Source: Odoribacteraceae bacterium (lineage in GTDB: Bacteria; Bacteroidota; Bacteroidia; Bacteroidales; Marinifilaceae). From it: a DNA stretch of 7,965 nucleotides. Position 1 is the first letter of the stretch. Every line of letters begins with the position of its first letter. The notes under the pieces are model-generated. The model worked only from the letters and a program-made list of their open reading frames with translations, did not search any database and was not told the DNA's origin. Position numbers and translations under genes: made by a program. Shown here in pieces: positions 1-6,283 of the stretch. The DNA is taken from NCBI GenBank assembly GCA_031267995.1, contig JAIRXZ010000191.1, positions 1 to 7,965 of the forward strand, given 5' to 3'.

Positions 1-1
1 G

Positions 2-616
2 GAAGGCAGGATGAAATCGCGCGAGGGAACCGTCGTGGACGCCGACGACCTCATATCCGAGATGATAGAAACGGCACGCGCCACCTCGCGGGAGCTGGGA
101 AAATTAGACGGCTACTCCGCCGAGGAAGCCGAAGAAGTCTACCGGAAAGTTGCGCTGGGCGCCCTGAAATACTTCATCCTGAAAGTAGATCCCAAGAAAA
201 CCATGATGTTCAACCCCAGGGAATCCATCGACTTCAACGGGAACACCGGCCCCTTCATCCAGTACACCTACACCCGCATCCGGTCGGTAGAGCGGAAAGC
301 GGCAGAACAAGGCATCGCCATCTCCCCGGCAGACCCCCGGACACCGCTCACGGACAAAGAACAAAACATCGTGAAACTCATCGCCCGCCTACCGGCCGTG
401 GTTGCGGAAGCCGGGGAAAACTACAGCCCCGCGCTGCTGGCCAACTACGTCTACGACCTGGCGAAAGAATTTAACCAATTCTACCACGACTCCCCCATGT
501 TGAAAGAAGAAAACGAAGCCATCCGAAACACACGCCTGCAGCTGGCTCGCCAATGCGGTGCGGCCATCAAGAGCGCCGCCGGCATGTTGGGAATCGAGAT
601 GCCGGAAAGAATGTAA
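2..616 (+). CDS. argS: Arginyl-tRNA synthetase, C-terminal third (partial at left edge)
   Basis: This is the 3' part of arginyl-tRNA synthetase, the cytoplasmic class I enzyme that charges tRNA-Arg with arginine. The frame is open from base 2 (Glu-Gly-Arg, then Met at 11), so the first visible Met is internal, not the start. The first residues, MKSREGTVVDADDL, match the segment that follows the KMSKS-equivalent loop in Bacteroidota ArgRS. The middle part (FNGNTGPFIQYTYTRIRSV) is the conserved end of the catalytic core, and the DALR anticodon-binding domain follows (LANYVYDLAKEFNQFYHDSP, then RLQLARQCGAAI near the end). The C-terminus ends in MPERM, where family members normally end, so the gene looks intact on this side. 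About 204 residues are present out of a usual length near 600. The next gene begins three bases after the stop, which suggests co-transcription. Confidence 0.97.
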   Translation, partial: EGRMKSREGTVVDADDLISEMIETARATSRELGKLDGYSAEEAEEVYRKVALGALKYFILKVDPKKTMMFNPRESIDFNGNTGPFIQYTYTRIRSVERKAAEQGIAISPADPRTPLTDKEQNIVKLIARLPAVVAEAGENYSPALLANYVYDLAKEFNQFYHDSPMLKEENEAIRNTRLQLARQCGAAIKSAAGMLGIEMPERM

Positions 617-619
617 CGA

Positions 620-1459
620 ATGGATTTATCAAACTACCATAGCCACTGCGATTTCTGCGACGGGAAGGCGCCGATGGAGGAATTTGTCAAAGCGGCCATC
701 GCCGGGGGATTCCGCGGCTACGGCATCTCCTCCCACTCCCCCATGCCGTTCGACGTCCCGTGCGCCATCCGGCGGGAAAAAGTGCCGGACTACCTCGCCG
801 AGGTGACGCGCCTGAAACACGCGTACGCCGGGCAGATCGAACTCCACGCGGGCATGGAAATCGACTACCTGGACGAAACCTACGGCCCCTCCGCCCCCTA
901 CTTCCAAGAATTGCCCCTCGACTACCGGATCGGGTCGATACACTACGTCACCCACCCCGCGAGCGGGCAGCGCATGGACATCGACGGCAGCGAAACCCGC
1001 TTCCGGTCGGCGCTTGAAGAAATCTTCGGCGGCAACCTCGCGGAGATGGTAAACGCCTACTACGATGCCTCCGAGCGGATGGTTGAACTCGGCGGTTTCG
1101 ACTTCATCGCCCACCCGGACAAGGTGATCATGAACGCGAGTCGCCACGACGCCTCCCTCGCGGAGAGCCGCTGGTACATCGACAGGGTAAACGCCTATCT
1201 CGAAAAAATCGCGGCCAACGGGCGGATGATCGAAATCAACACCAAGGCGTTCCCTGCCTGGGGCATCATCTTCCCGGCGCGACGCCACCTGCAAAGAATC
1301 CGCGAGCTGCATATCCCCGTGATGGTCAACTCGGACGCCCACGTCCCGTCGGCAATCAACGAGGGGCGGGCGGCAGCGTTTGAACTCCTTCGGGAAGCGG
1401 GATTCCGCCACACGATGCACCTGACAGGAGGAAAATGGACGGAAACGCCAATCTCGTAA
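620..1459 (+). CDS. hisJ: Histidinol-phosphatase, PHP family (HisJ/HisK type)
   Basis: A 279-residue PHP-domain phosphoesterase, the expected length for monofunctional histidinol-phosphatase, which removes phosphate from L-histidinol phosphate in the penultimate stage of histidine synthesis. The PHP metal-site motifs are all present in order: YHSHCDFCDG (His7, His9), SSHS (His39), GMEID (Glu80), SIHYV (His108), AHPD (His165) and NSDAH (Asp239, His241). These would hold the metal cluster, so the enzyme should be active. ATG 620 lies three bases after the argS stop and puts the first metal motif at residues 6-9, as in the family, so this start is secure. No other his gene is visible nearby; in this phylum the phosphatase is often unlinked from the his operon. 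Some family members act on other phosphates, so substrate specificity is inferred. Confidence 0.93.
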   Translation: MDLSNYHSHCDFCDGKAPMEEFVKAAIAGGFRGYGISSHSPMPFDVPCAIRREKVPDYLAEVTRLKHAYAGQIELHAGMEIDYLDETYGPSAPYFQELPLDYRIGSIHYVTHPASGQRMDIDGSETRFRSALEEIFGGNLAEMVNAYYDASERMVELGGFDFIAHPDKVIMNASRHDASLAESRWYIDRVNAYLEKIAANGRMIEINTKAFPAWGIIFPARRHLQRIRELHIPVMVNSDAHVPSAINEGRAAAFELLREAGFRHTMHLTGGKWTETPIS

Positions 1460-1484
1460 ACCCTTAATCACATCAAAAAAAACC

Positions 1485-2462
1485 ATGAAAAAACACATCA
1501 TTGCAAGAATATGCGCCTGGAGTCTCCTCCTGGCCGCCTGTTCCGGTGAAGAACGGGAAAAAACATTAGTCGACATCATCCAGCAAGAAAGCGAGGACAT
1601 CCGCGCCTTCCTCGCCGACCACGGGGGGCAATCGATCACGGCCATCCCCTACCTGAGCAAAAAAGGGCAAATCATCGACTGCACCTACATCTTCAACAAC
1701 ACCCCTCCCGCCGCCGGCAGCGCCTTGCAGATAGGCGACTTCATCCTGTACGACTACTCCATTCAGCGGCTTGATGGGAACTACATCGAATCCACCGACC
1801 CCACCATTCGCGCCGACACGTTCCGTTACGCGGTTGGCGGGCCTATCTACCACCGGACGGACACCTCCAAGCACTACGACTACGTCGGGGACGCCCTCGC
1901 GCACATCGCCGAGGGAGCGCAAGGGGAGCTAATCGTCCCCTCCATCCTGCGGGACAAGAGCGGCATACCCCACCACTACACCCTGAAACCCTGGCGAGTA
2001 ATCCGCGACCTTTTTATCTACGAAAAATCCCTCATCCAAACATTCGTCGACGCCTCCTCCAGGGTCGCCTACTACCGGGATGGGAACGCCGACACCCTCG
2101 TGCACACGCTGGTATACGTCGCGGGCACGGGCACTCGCCTCGTGCAAACCGGCGACACGGTGACACTCCACCGGACATGCCTCGTGCTCGACGAGCGAAC
2201 GCCCCTCCGCGAGGCCTTCCCGCTGGACACCATCGCCACCAACGCCTTCGACCCGACGAAGCTGGAAATCCCCGCCTGCGCGGCAGCCTTCGCCCACCTG
2301 CGCGAGGGAGACGAAGCCAACATCGTGATCCCTTACCTCCTCGCGTTCAAAGAAAAACCAGGCTATCACCCCTCCGACACGCGAAAGCTAATCCCCTGGA
2401 TTCCCCCCTACGCCACCCTGGTCTACACCGTGAAAGTGGCGAAAGTAAGGGCGAAACAATAA
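1485..2462 (+). CDS. Lipoprotein with two divergent FKBP-like domains (first of a tandem pair)
   Basis: A 325-residue predicted lipoprotein. The signal peptide ends in a lipobox LAAC with Cys19 as the lipidated residue. SGEERE follows, and these acidic positions just after the Cys resemble the Bacteroidota lipoprotein surface-export signal, so outer-leaflet exposure is possible. Two segments resemble FKBP-type peptidyl-prolyl isomerase folds. Residues about 83-175 contain GDFILYDY and IAEGAQGELIVPS. Residues about 221-319 contain GDTVTLH, FDPTKLEIP, LREGDEANIVIPYLLAF and IPPYATLVYTVKV, the last closely matching the FKBP C-terminal strand. Several aromatic active-site residues of true FKBPs are not obvious, so a folding or binding role is as likely as catalysis. 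The gene lies 25 bases after hisJ with no clear promoter between, and 24 bases before a paralogue of the same layout. The FKBP assignment is from motif reading, not a search. Confidence 0.8.
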   Translation: MKKHIIARICAWSLLLAACSGEEREKTLVDIIQQESEDIRAFLADHGGQSITAIPYLSKKGQIIDCTYIFNNTPPAAGSALQIGDFILYDYSIQRLDGNYIESTDPTIRADTFRYAVGGPIYHRTDTSKHYDYVGDALAHIAEGAQGELIVPSILRDKSGIPHHYTLKPWRVIRDLFIYEKSLIQTFVDASSRVAYYRDGNADTLVHTLVYVAGTGTRLVQTGDTVTLHRTCLVLDERTPLREAFPLDTIATNAFDPTKLEIPACAAAFAHLREGDEANIVIPYLLAFKEKPGYHPSDTRKLIPWIPPYATLVYTVKVAKVRAKQ

Positions 2463-2486
2463 CGTAATCACCAAATAAAAATACAC

Positions 2487-3503
2487 ATGACAAAAAACCA
2501 CCGACTATTAGCCGCCTGCCTGCTGGTCGCCAGCCTGTTCGCGTGCACCCGCGAAGACAAAATCCCCACCATCGAGGAGATCCTCGCCATGGAAAAAACC
2601 CGGATCCACGCCTTCCTGGAGGGAAAAACCTACACCGCCATCCCCCACGAATACACGGACATCTACAACCGCCTCACGCGGGACACCATCTACGTCTTCA
2701 ACAACGACCCCACCGGCAAAACGCCCGCCACCGGCCAATTCGCCCTCGTCGACTACGACGAAATGGCCTTCAACGGCGCCTACATCGCCTCCACCGACCC
2801 CTCCCGTTTCATCGGCGAGGGACTGCGGGTGCCCTACCCGTTCGGCGGCCCGGCCTGCATCTCCTTCACCCCCCTCTCCGACGGCTCCATCATCCCCTTC
2901 TGCCGGGCGATCCAGGAGATCAGCGAAGGATCCTCCGGCGAAATCGTGCTCTCCTCCGCGCTGGCGGGACGGGGAGCCGGGGACTACTTCTACGGCCGGG
3001 TACAGATGCACCGCGTGATCCCGGACATCGTCGCGTACGAGCGAAAACTCATCACCGACTACATCGACACCCTCAGATTCGGGGGCGCCACGGACGCGGA
3101 CATCTTCGTTGAAAAAAGCCCCACGGGCGACTCCATCACCCGCGTCACCGTCACCCACTGCCAACCGTCGACGGGCGACACCATCGCCGCCTTCACCACC
3201 ATCGAACTCACGGGCACGGTCTACATGCTAAACGAACCCGCCCTCGCCACGCCCCCCGACTTCCTGAAACGGCGGGTATTAACCATCGGCGAAAGCCAAC
3301 CCGTCTCCTGCACCCTCGCGAGCCTCACCCCCTACATCGGGCAGCAGGCCATCCACCGCCTCAGGAAAGGCGACGAAGCCACCCTCATCGTCCCCTTCTC
3401 CGTCATGGACAAAGTATTGCCCATCTTCGACCTGCAGGAAGAAACCTCCATCCCTCCCTACTCCACACTGGTCTACAGGATCAAGATCGAGGATGCCCGA
3501 TAA
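2487..3503 (+). CDS. Lipoprotein with two divergent FKBP-like domains (second of a tandem pair)
   Basis: A 338-residue lipoprotein, a diverged paralogue of the gene just upstream. The signal peptide ends at lipobox LFAC with Cys20; TRED follows, again acidic at the third and fourth positions, suggesting surface export. Shared landmarks with the neighbour, in the same order, are a short helix (EEILAMEKTRIHAFL against DIIQQESEDIRAFL), the TAIP and YVFNN/YIFNN blocks, YIASTDP against YIESTDP, the Gly-Gly-Pro block, EISEGSSGEIVL against HIAEGAQGELIV, a YERKLI/YEKSLI linker, and the C-terminal RLRKGDEATLIVPFSV with IPPYSTLVYRIKI. The last two are the FKBP-like signature. The first FKBP-like domain spans roughly residues 84-180 and the second 225-335. 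No terminator is evident in the 23 bases after the stop, before the next promoter element. The function is unknown; a periplasmic or surface chaperone-like role is inferred. Confidence 0.8.
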   Translation: MTKNHRLLAACLLVASLFACTREDKIPTIEEILAMEKTRIHAFLEGKTYTAIPHEYTDIYNRLTRDTIYVFNNDPTGKTPATGQFALVDYDEMAFNGAYIASTDPSRFIGEGLRVPYPFGGPACISFTPLSDGSIIPFCRAIQEISEGSSGEIVLSSALAGRGAGDYFYGRVQMHRVIPDIVAYERKLITDYIDTLRFGGATDADIFVEKSPTGDSITRVTVTHCQPSTGDTIAAFTTIELTGTVYMLNEPALATPPDFLKRRVLTIGESQPVSCTLASLTPYIGQQAIHRLRKGDEATLIVPFSVMDKVLPIFDLQEETSIPPYSTLVYRIKIEDAR

Positions 3504-3526
3504 CCGGGAATCTCTCGAAAAATCCC

Positions 3527-3534
3527 TATATTTG
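3527..3534 (+). promoter_or_regulatory. Bacteroidota-type promoter, -7 element
   Basis: TATATTTG matches the -7 consensus TAnnTTTG of the phylum's primary sigma factor exactly. It sits in the only sizeable gap of the left gene run (68 bases) and would start transcription near 3541, giving a leader of about 30 bases to ATG 3572. A good -33 element (TTG or TTTG about 20 bases upstream) is not visible, so the promoter may be weak or may need an activator. Confidence 0.68.
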
Positions 3535-3571
3535 CCGACAACAACCGGGTTACCCCAAAATCAAGAATAAC

Positions 3572-4210
3572 ATGAAAAAAGTACTACTTTACGCCTTCAC
3601 CGCGTGCGTGGCCTCCCCGCTTCTCCTCTCCTGCGTCTCCAAAAAGAAATTTGAAAGCCTGGCGCGCGCCAAGCGGGTCGCCGACCGGGAAATCACCACC
3701 CTCCTGGCCGAGCGGACAGCGCTCGAAGGAGAGGTGCAACGCCTGCAGGACGAATTTAACGCCACCCGCCACAAGCTCACGGGCAACAACGCCGCCAAGG
3801 ACAAGCAAATTGACGACCTCCACACCAAATTGCGCGCCCAGGAAAACCAGGGTTCCGCCCTGAAATCGGAACTACAGGACGCCGAAGAGCAAGCCAAATA
3901 CGCCGCGCAATCCAGCAGCCAACGCTTGGCCAGCCTGGAAGAACGCCTGCGGACGGTAGTCGCCGAGCGAGACGAAGCGCGAAAACAACTCGCCGACCTG
4001 AAAAACTCCCTCGAATGGGAAAACAGGAAACTAAAAAGCGAAATCGAAAGACTCGCCAACGACGCCACGGCGAGAGACGCCCGCCTCGAAGAACTAAACA
4101 AGGAGATCCGGACGCTAAAAGCCCAGCTGGAAACGGCAAAGAAAAACCTGGAAAACAAGCAACAGGAACTGCAAAAACTTCTCCAGCAAACCAGCCAACC
4201 GGGCGAATAA
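3572..4210 (+). CDS. Coiled-coil lipoprotein, OmpA/Pal-like N-terminal part without the OmpA domain
   Basis: A 212-residue predicted lipoprotein that is almost entirely coiled coil. The signal peptide ends at lipobox LLSC with Cys21. VSKKKF follows; with no acidic residues after the Cys, retention in the periplasm-facing leaflet is expected rather than surface export. Residues about 28-205 are long charged heptads with regular Leu spacing (LLAERTALEGEVQRLQDEF, LEERLRTVVAERDEARKQL, LKAQLETAKKNLENKQQEL). The CVSKKKFESL opening is typical of Bacteroidota lipoproteins that carry a coiled coil followed by an OmpA/MotB-type peptidoglycan-binding domain. Here the protein stops after the coiled coil, and the next reading frame holds no OmpA motif, so this is a naturally short form or an old truncation. 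It likely acts as an envelope spacer or scaffold. It is transcribed from its own promoter, with a small membrane protein four bases downstream. Confidence 0.85.
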   Translation: MKKVLLYAFTACVASPLLLSCVSKKKFESLARAKRVADREITTLLAERTALEGEVQRLQDEFNATRHKLTGNNAAKDKQIDDLHTKLRAQENQGSALKSELQDAEEQAKYAAQSSSQRLASLEERLRTVVAERDEARKQLADLKNSLEWENRKLKSEIERLANDATARDARLEELNKEIRTLKAQLETAKKNLENKQQELQKLLQQTSQPGE

Positions 4211-4214
4211 GGAG

Positions 4215-4601
4215 ATGACCTACCTCCTCCTGGTCGTCGTCCTGCTGATCGCGGTGGCGATCATACTCCTCCTCTCCCGCTCGCCGGGGCGGGAGGAGTC
4301 TTCTTGTACCCACTCCACGGGCTGTTGCGGGGCACACGCGACCTGCGAAAAACTCGCCCGGCACCCTCCCGTCTCCCCCACCCGCCCCGACTACTTCGAC
4401 GATGAAGAGCTCGACGCCTTCCGCGGCACGCCCCCCGACGCCTACACCCCCGCGGGCATCAGCGCCTTCCGCGACATCCTCTACACGTTGCGTCCGGGAG
4501 AAATTCCCGACTGGATGGCCAGCCTCGAACATCGCGGCATCACGCTCCCCGACCCGCTGCGGCAAGAAGCCACCGCCCTAAACCAAGCGGCCGTCCCCTA
4601 A
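4215..4601 (+). CDS. Small single-span membrane protein with Cys cluster, conserved Bacteroidota hypothetical
   Basis: A 128-residue protein of unknown function. Residues 2-20 form one hydrophobic membrane span (YLLLVVVLLIAVAIILLL). A short basic stretch and a cysteine cluster follow, with Cys31, Cys37-Cys38 and Cys44 (C-x5-CC-x5-C), which could bind a metal or form disulphides. The soluble part carries a strongly conserved-looking block, DYFDDEELDAFRGTPPDAYT (residues 59-78), then FRDILYTLRP and ASLEHRGITLPDPLR. I recall small Bacteroidota hypothetical proteins with this same order of features and similar blocks, sometimes annotated without strong basis as phospholipase. The start lies four bases after the upstream stop. 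GGAG touches the ATG and is too close to serve as a normal ribosome site, so translation may be coupled to the upstream gene. The 3' end, including the stop, lies in a degenerate tandem repeat. Confidence 0.8.
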   Translation: MTYLLLVVVLLIAVAIILLLSRSPGREESSCTHSTGCCGAHATCEKLARHPPVSPTRPDYFDDEELDAFRGTPPDAYTPAGISAFRDILYTLRPGEIPDWMASLEHRGITLPDPLRQEATALNQAAVP

Positions 4602-4662
4602 AAAAAGAGACAGCCCTTAAAAAAAAGCGGCCGCCCCCTTCAAACCAAGAGACCGCCGCCCC
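4580..4662 (+). repeat. Degenerate tandem repeat of about 20-22 bases, four units
   Basis: Four successive units share an A-rich start, a GCGGCCG or GAGACMG core and a CCCC(T) end. They begin near 4580 (AAACCAAGCGGCCGTCCCCT), 4600 (core GAGACAG), 4619 (core GCGGCCG) and 4641 (core GAGACCG). The two core types alternate. The array overlaps the last codons and the stop of the small membrane protein and fills most of the convergent gap. Confidence 0.5.
4619..4659 (-). terminator. Possible rho-independent terminator for the DUF2851 gene
   Basis: Read on the - strand, GCGGC (4659-4655) can pair with GCCGC (4631-4627), and eight T residues follow (4626-4619). It lies 45-85 bases past the stop of the - strand gene, a sensible place for a terminator. 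The stem is only five base pairs and the loop is long (23 bases), so this is tentative. On the + strand there is no T-run. Confidence 0.35.
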
Positions 4663-4703
4663 AATCCGCGATACCAAACCTCGAAACCCGCCACCCCGCG
4701 GCC

Positions 4704-5996
4704 TCACGACTCCCCCTCGTCCCTCCTCACCTTAAAAACCTCGTGCCCCACCTTACACTGCAGGCAGCGATGCGCCAGGCAATACCCGTGATGCACCTGC
4801 AAAATCGCCTGCGTCTGTAGCGCCGACCCGGGACTCACCCCCCACCGTTGCCACTCCCTCACCACGCGATTATCCTCCGGCGGCAACTCCTCCAGCCAGC
4901 GCAGCGCCTTCTCGCGATACTGATCCTCCCCCCGTTCCTCCCCGTAGACAAACAGGAAAGGCACCAGCGCGTTCACCACCAGCACCTCCTTGATCATCCT
5001 CCCCACCCGCTTCACCAACTTACCCGCCGGCACCCCCAGCCGGTAGCGCGTATCCCAGTACGACGAAGCCGTCACGTCAAACACCCCCATCGCCTCCGCC
5101 GCCGTGGCAGCCTCCACCAGGGAAGAAAACAAAAAAGCCGACCGCCCCAGCAACCCCGCCAGCAACGCCAGCCGGACAGTCGGGAAAGCCGTCGGCCTCA
5201 CCCGGGCAAACCGCCAGCACGTCGCCGGCATCTCCCTCACCCCCCACTTCCCCGCCAGAAAAGCGTACTCCCCCCTCAGCGCCGTCACGTACTCGTCCTC
5301 CGCCCCCGTCTCCAGCAACCCGGCGCACCCCAGCAACAGCGCCTCCGCGCCAAAAACATCATCCCGACGCCGCGCCAGCCGCGAAAAAGGAACAACACCC
5401 GCCAGCATCGAAAAAGCCTCCTCGTTCACGTTCCCCGACCAGAACCTTGTCACCATCCCCAGCAGCGTCGCCTCCCAATCCCCCCGTTCCCTCTCCAGCA
5501 GCGACCTCACCTCCTCGCACTTCCGCTCCAGCCGCTCCACGGCATACCCCGTCATCAGCATCCCCAGCCTCCCCGCGTCCACCTCCCGCAATCGCCGGTG
5601 ACACCGCGGAACCACCGGCGCCCCCCGCGTGTAAACGTACTCCTCCAGGCACCGCTCGTCATACCGCAGCACCATCGTGTCCACCCGTCTACCCTGGCTC
5701 GTCACCGCCCCGACATCATCCACCCCCACCACGGAAAGAATCACGTTATCGTAAGCCCTGTCCTCGTGATGCCCGTGCCGGAACCAATCGCTACCGGCCA
5801 GGTGCACCTCCACCGTCCCCGCCAGCACCACGCCCCCCATCTCTATCCTCGCGTCCCAGAAATCAGGCCCCGCGTCGCGATTCTGTTCCCCGGCGCGCAG
5901 CACCCGCAGCCGTTCACCCCGCGTGGTCGCGAGATCACCGTCGCGGAAAAGCGAATTAGCCCAAATATATTGCAAAAACTCCTCGTTCATGACCAT
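4704..5996 (-). CDS. DUF2851 family protein
   Basis: A 430-residue protein, full length for the DUF2851 family, which is widespread in Bacteroidota and has no assigned function. Family landmarks are EEFLQYIWANSLF at the N-terminus, NRDAGPDFWDARI (residues 39-51), GTVEVHLAGSDWFRHG (60-75) followed by DRAYDNVILSVV, and a C-terminal cysteine motif (Cys406, Cys411, Cys414 in YCLAHRCLQCKVGH). There is no signal peptide, so it is probably cytoplasmic. The spacing of Pro44-Asp45 and Glu63-x-His65 recalls a nuclease-like active site, but that is inference. ATG 5996 and ATG 5990 are both possible starts; family proteins usually begin two to five residues before the LQYIW block, which fits 5990 slightly better. 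No clear promoter was found upstream; the nearest -7-like sequence on this strand (6040-6033, TGCTTTTG) has one mismatch and no -33. Confidence 0.9.
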   Translation of the reverse strand: MVMNEEFLQYIWANSLFRDGDLATTRGERLRVLRAGEQNRDAGPDFWDARIEMGGVVLAGTVEVHLAGSDWFRHGHHEDRAYDNVILSVVGVDDVGAVTSQGRRVDTMVLRYDERCLEEYVYTRGAPVVPRCHRRLREVDAGRLGMLMTGYAVERLERKCEEVRSLLERERGDWEATLLGMVTRFWSGNVNEEAFSMLAGVVPFSRLARRRDDVFGAEALLLGCAGLLETGAEDEYVTALRGEYAFLAGKWGVREMPATCWRFARVRPTAFPTVRLALLAGLLGRSAFLFSSLVEAATAAEAMGVFDVTASSYWDTRYRLGVPAGKLVKRVGRMIKEVLVVNALVPFLFVYGEERGEDQYREKALRWLEELPPEDNRVVREWQRWGVSPGSALQTQAILQVHHGYCLAHRCLQCKVGHEVFKVRRDEGES

Positions 5997-6056
5997 TACC
6001 TATTTTCCCGCGAATATTGTAAAACCGCCGCACAAAAGCAATAGCGGGAGGTGGTC

Positions 6057-6120
6057 TTCCCGGATGCCGACAACGTGCAATCGCCCGCGACAGCCGCCTC
6101 TCCCTTCCCGCTGGCGCGGG
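6057..6120 (+). repeat. Composite repeat, copy 1 (expanded form)
   Basis: This contains a left block (CCCGGATGCCGACAACGTGC, from 6059) and a right hairpin block (CCCGC-TGGC-GCGGG, 6107-6120), separated by about 27 extra bases. The same two blocks lie directly next to each other in the copies at 6235 and 6497. The right block is followed by a further hairpin, CGGGC-TTGTA-GCCCG (6117-6131). Confidence 0.55.
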
Positions 6121-6129
6121 CTTGTAGCC

Positions 6130-6147
6130 CGTGACCGTGACCGTGAC
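6130..6147 (+). repeat. Short tandem repeat (CGTGAC) x3
   Basis: Three exact head-to-tail copies of CGTGAC, lying between a hairpin (6117-6131) and a 22-bp palindrome (6150-6171). It is a simple repeat and may vary in copy number between strains. Confidence 0.8.
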
Positions 6148-6149
6148 TT

Positions 6150-6171
6150 GAGACGCGGCACGCCACGTCTC
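6150..6171. repeat. REP-like 22-bp palindrome, copy 1 (imperfect)
   Basis: The arms are GAGACGCGGC and GCCACGTCTC around a two-base centre (AC), with one C-A mismatch. It shares its length and framework with the perfect palindrome at 6223-6244; most of the differences are transitions. Similar GAGACG...CGTCTC palindromes are, from memory, dispersed in many bacterial genomes. Confidence 0.7.
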
Positions 6172-6222
6172 TACTGATGCCCACAACCTTCCTCCCGCTC
6201 GTGAATTGTAAGTACCTCTGTA

Positions 6223-6244
6223 GAGACGTAGCATGCTACGTCTC
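6223..6244. repeat. REP-like 22-bp palindrome, copy 2 (perfect)
   Basis: The arms GAGACGTAGCA and TGCTACGTCTC are exact reverse complements, with GCATGC at the centre. The right half (GCTACGTCTC, 6235-6244) is also the start of the 46-bp direct repeat, and the same half-palindrome recurs at 6497 without its left half. Confidence 0.85.
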
Positions 6245-6280
6245 CCCGGATACCGTCAACATGCAACCCCGCCGGCGCGA
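6235..6280 (+). repeat. 46-bp direct repeat, left copy
   Basis: This begins GCTACGTCTCCCCGGATACC and ends with the hairpin block CCCCGCCGGCGCGA. It differs from the copy at 6497-6542 at five positions, all transitions (6255, 6264, 6273, 6278, 6280). It ends three bases before the left arm of the long inverted repeat. Confidence 0.85.
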
Positions 6281-6283
6281 GGA

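Noticed and set aside
629..1645. 338-codon open frame on the - strand over hisJ and the next gene
   Set aside because: It lies opposite well-supported genes and shows no domain motif; the strong G/C third-position use of the + strand genes keeps the antisense frame open.
5963..5970. TATATTTG on the - strand, a perfect -7 promoter match
   Set aside because: It lies inside the DUF2851 coding sequence within the conserved QYIW block, downstream of both possible starts, so it is probably a coincidence of codons.
4848..6044. 398-codon open frame on the + strand across the DUF2851 gene
   Set aside because: Its product is dominated by Pro, His, Arg and Gln with no motif, as expected for the antisense of a GC-rich gene; the - strand frame matches a known family from end to end.
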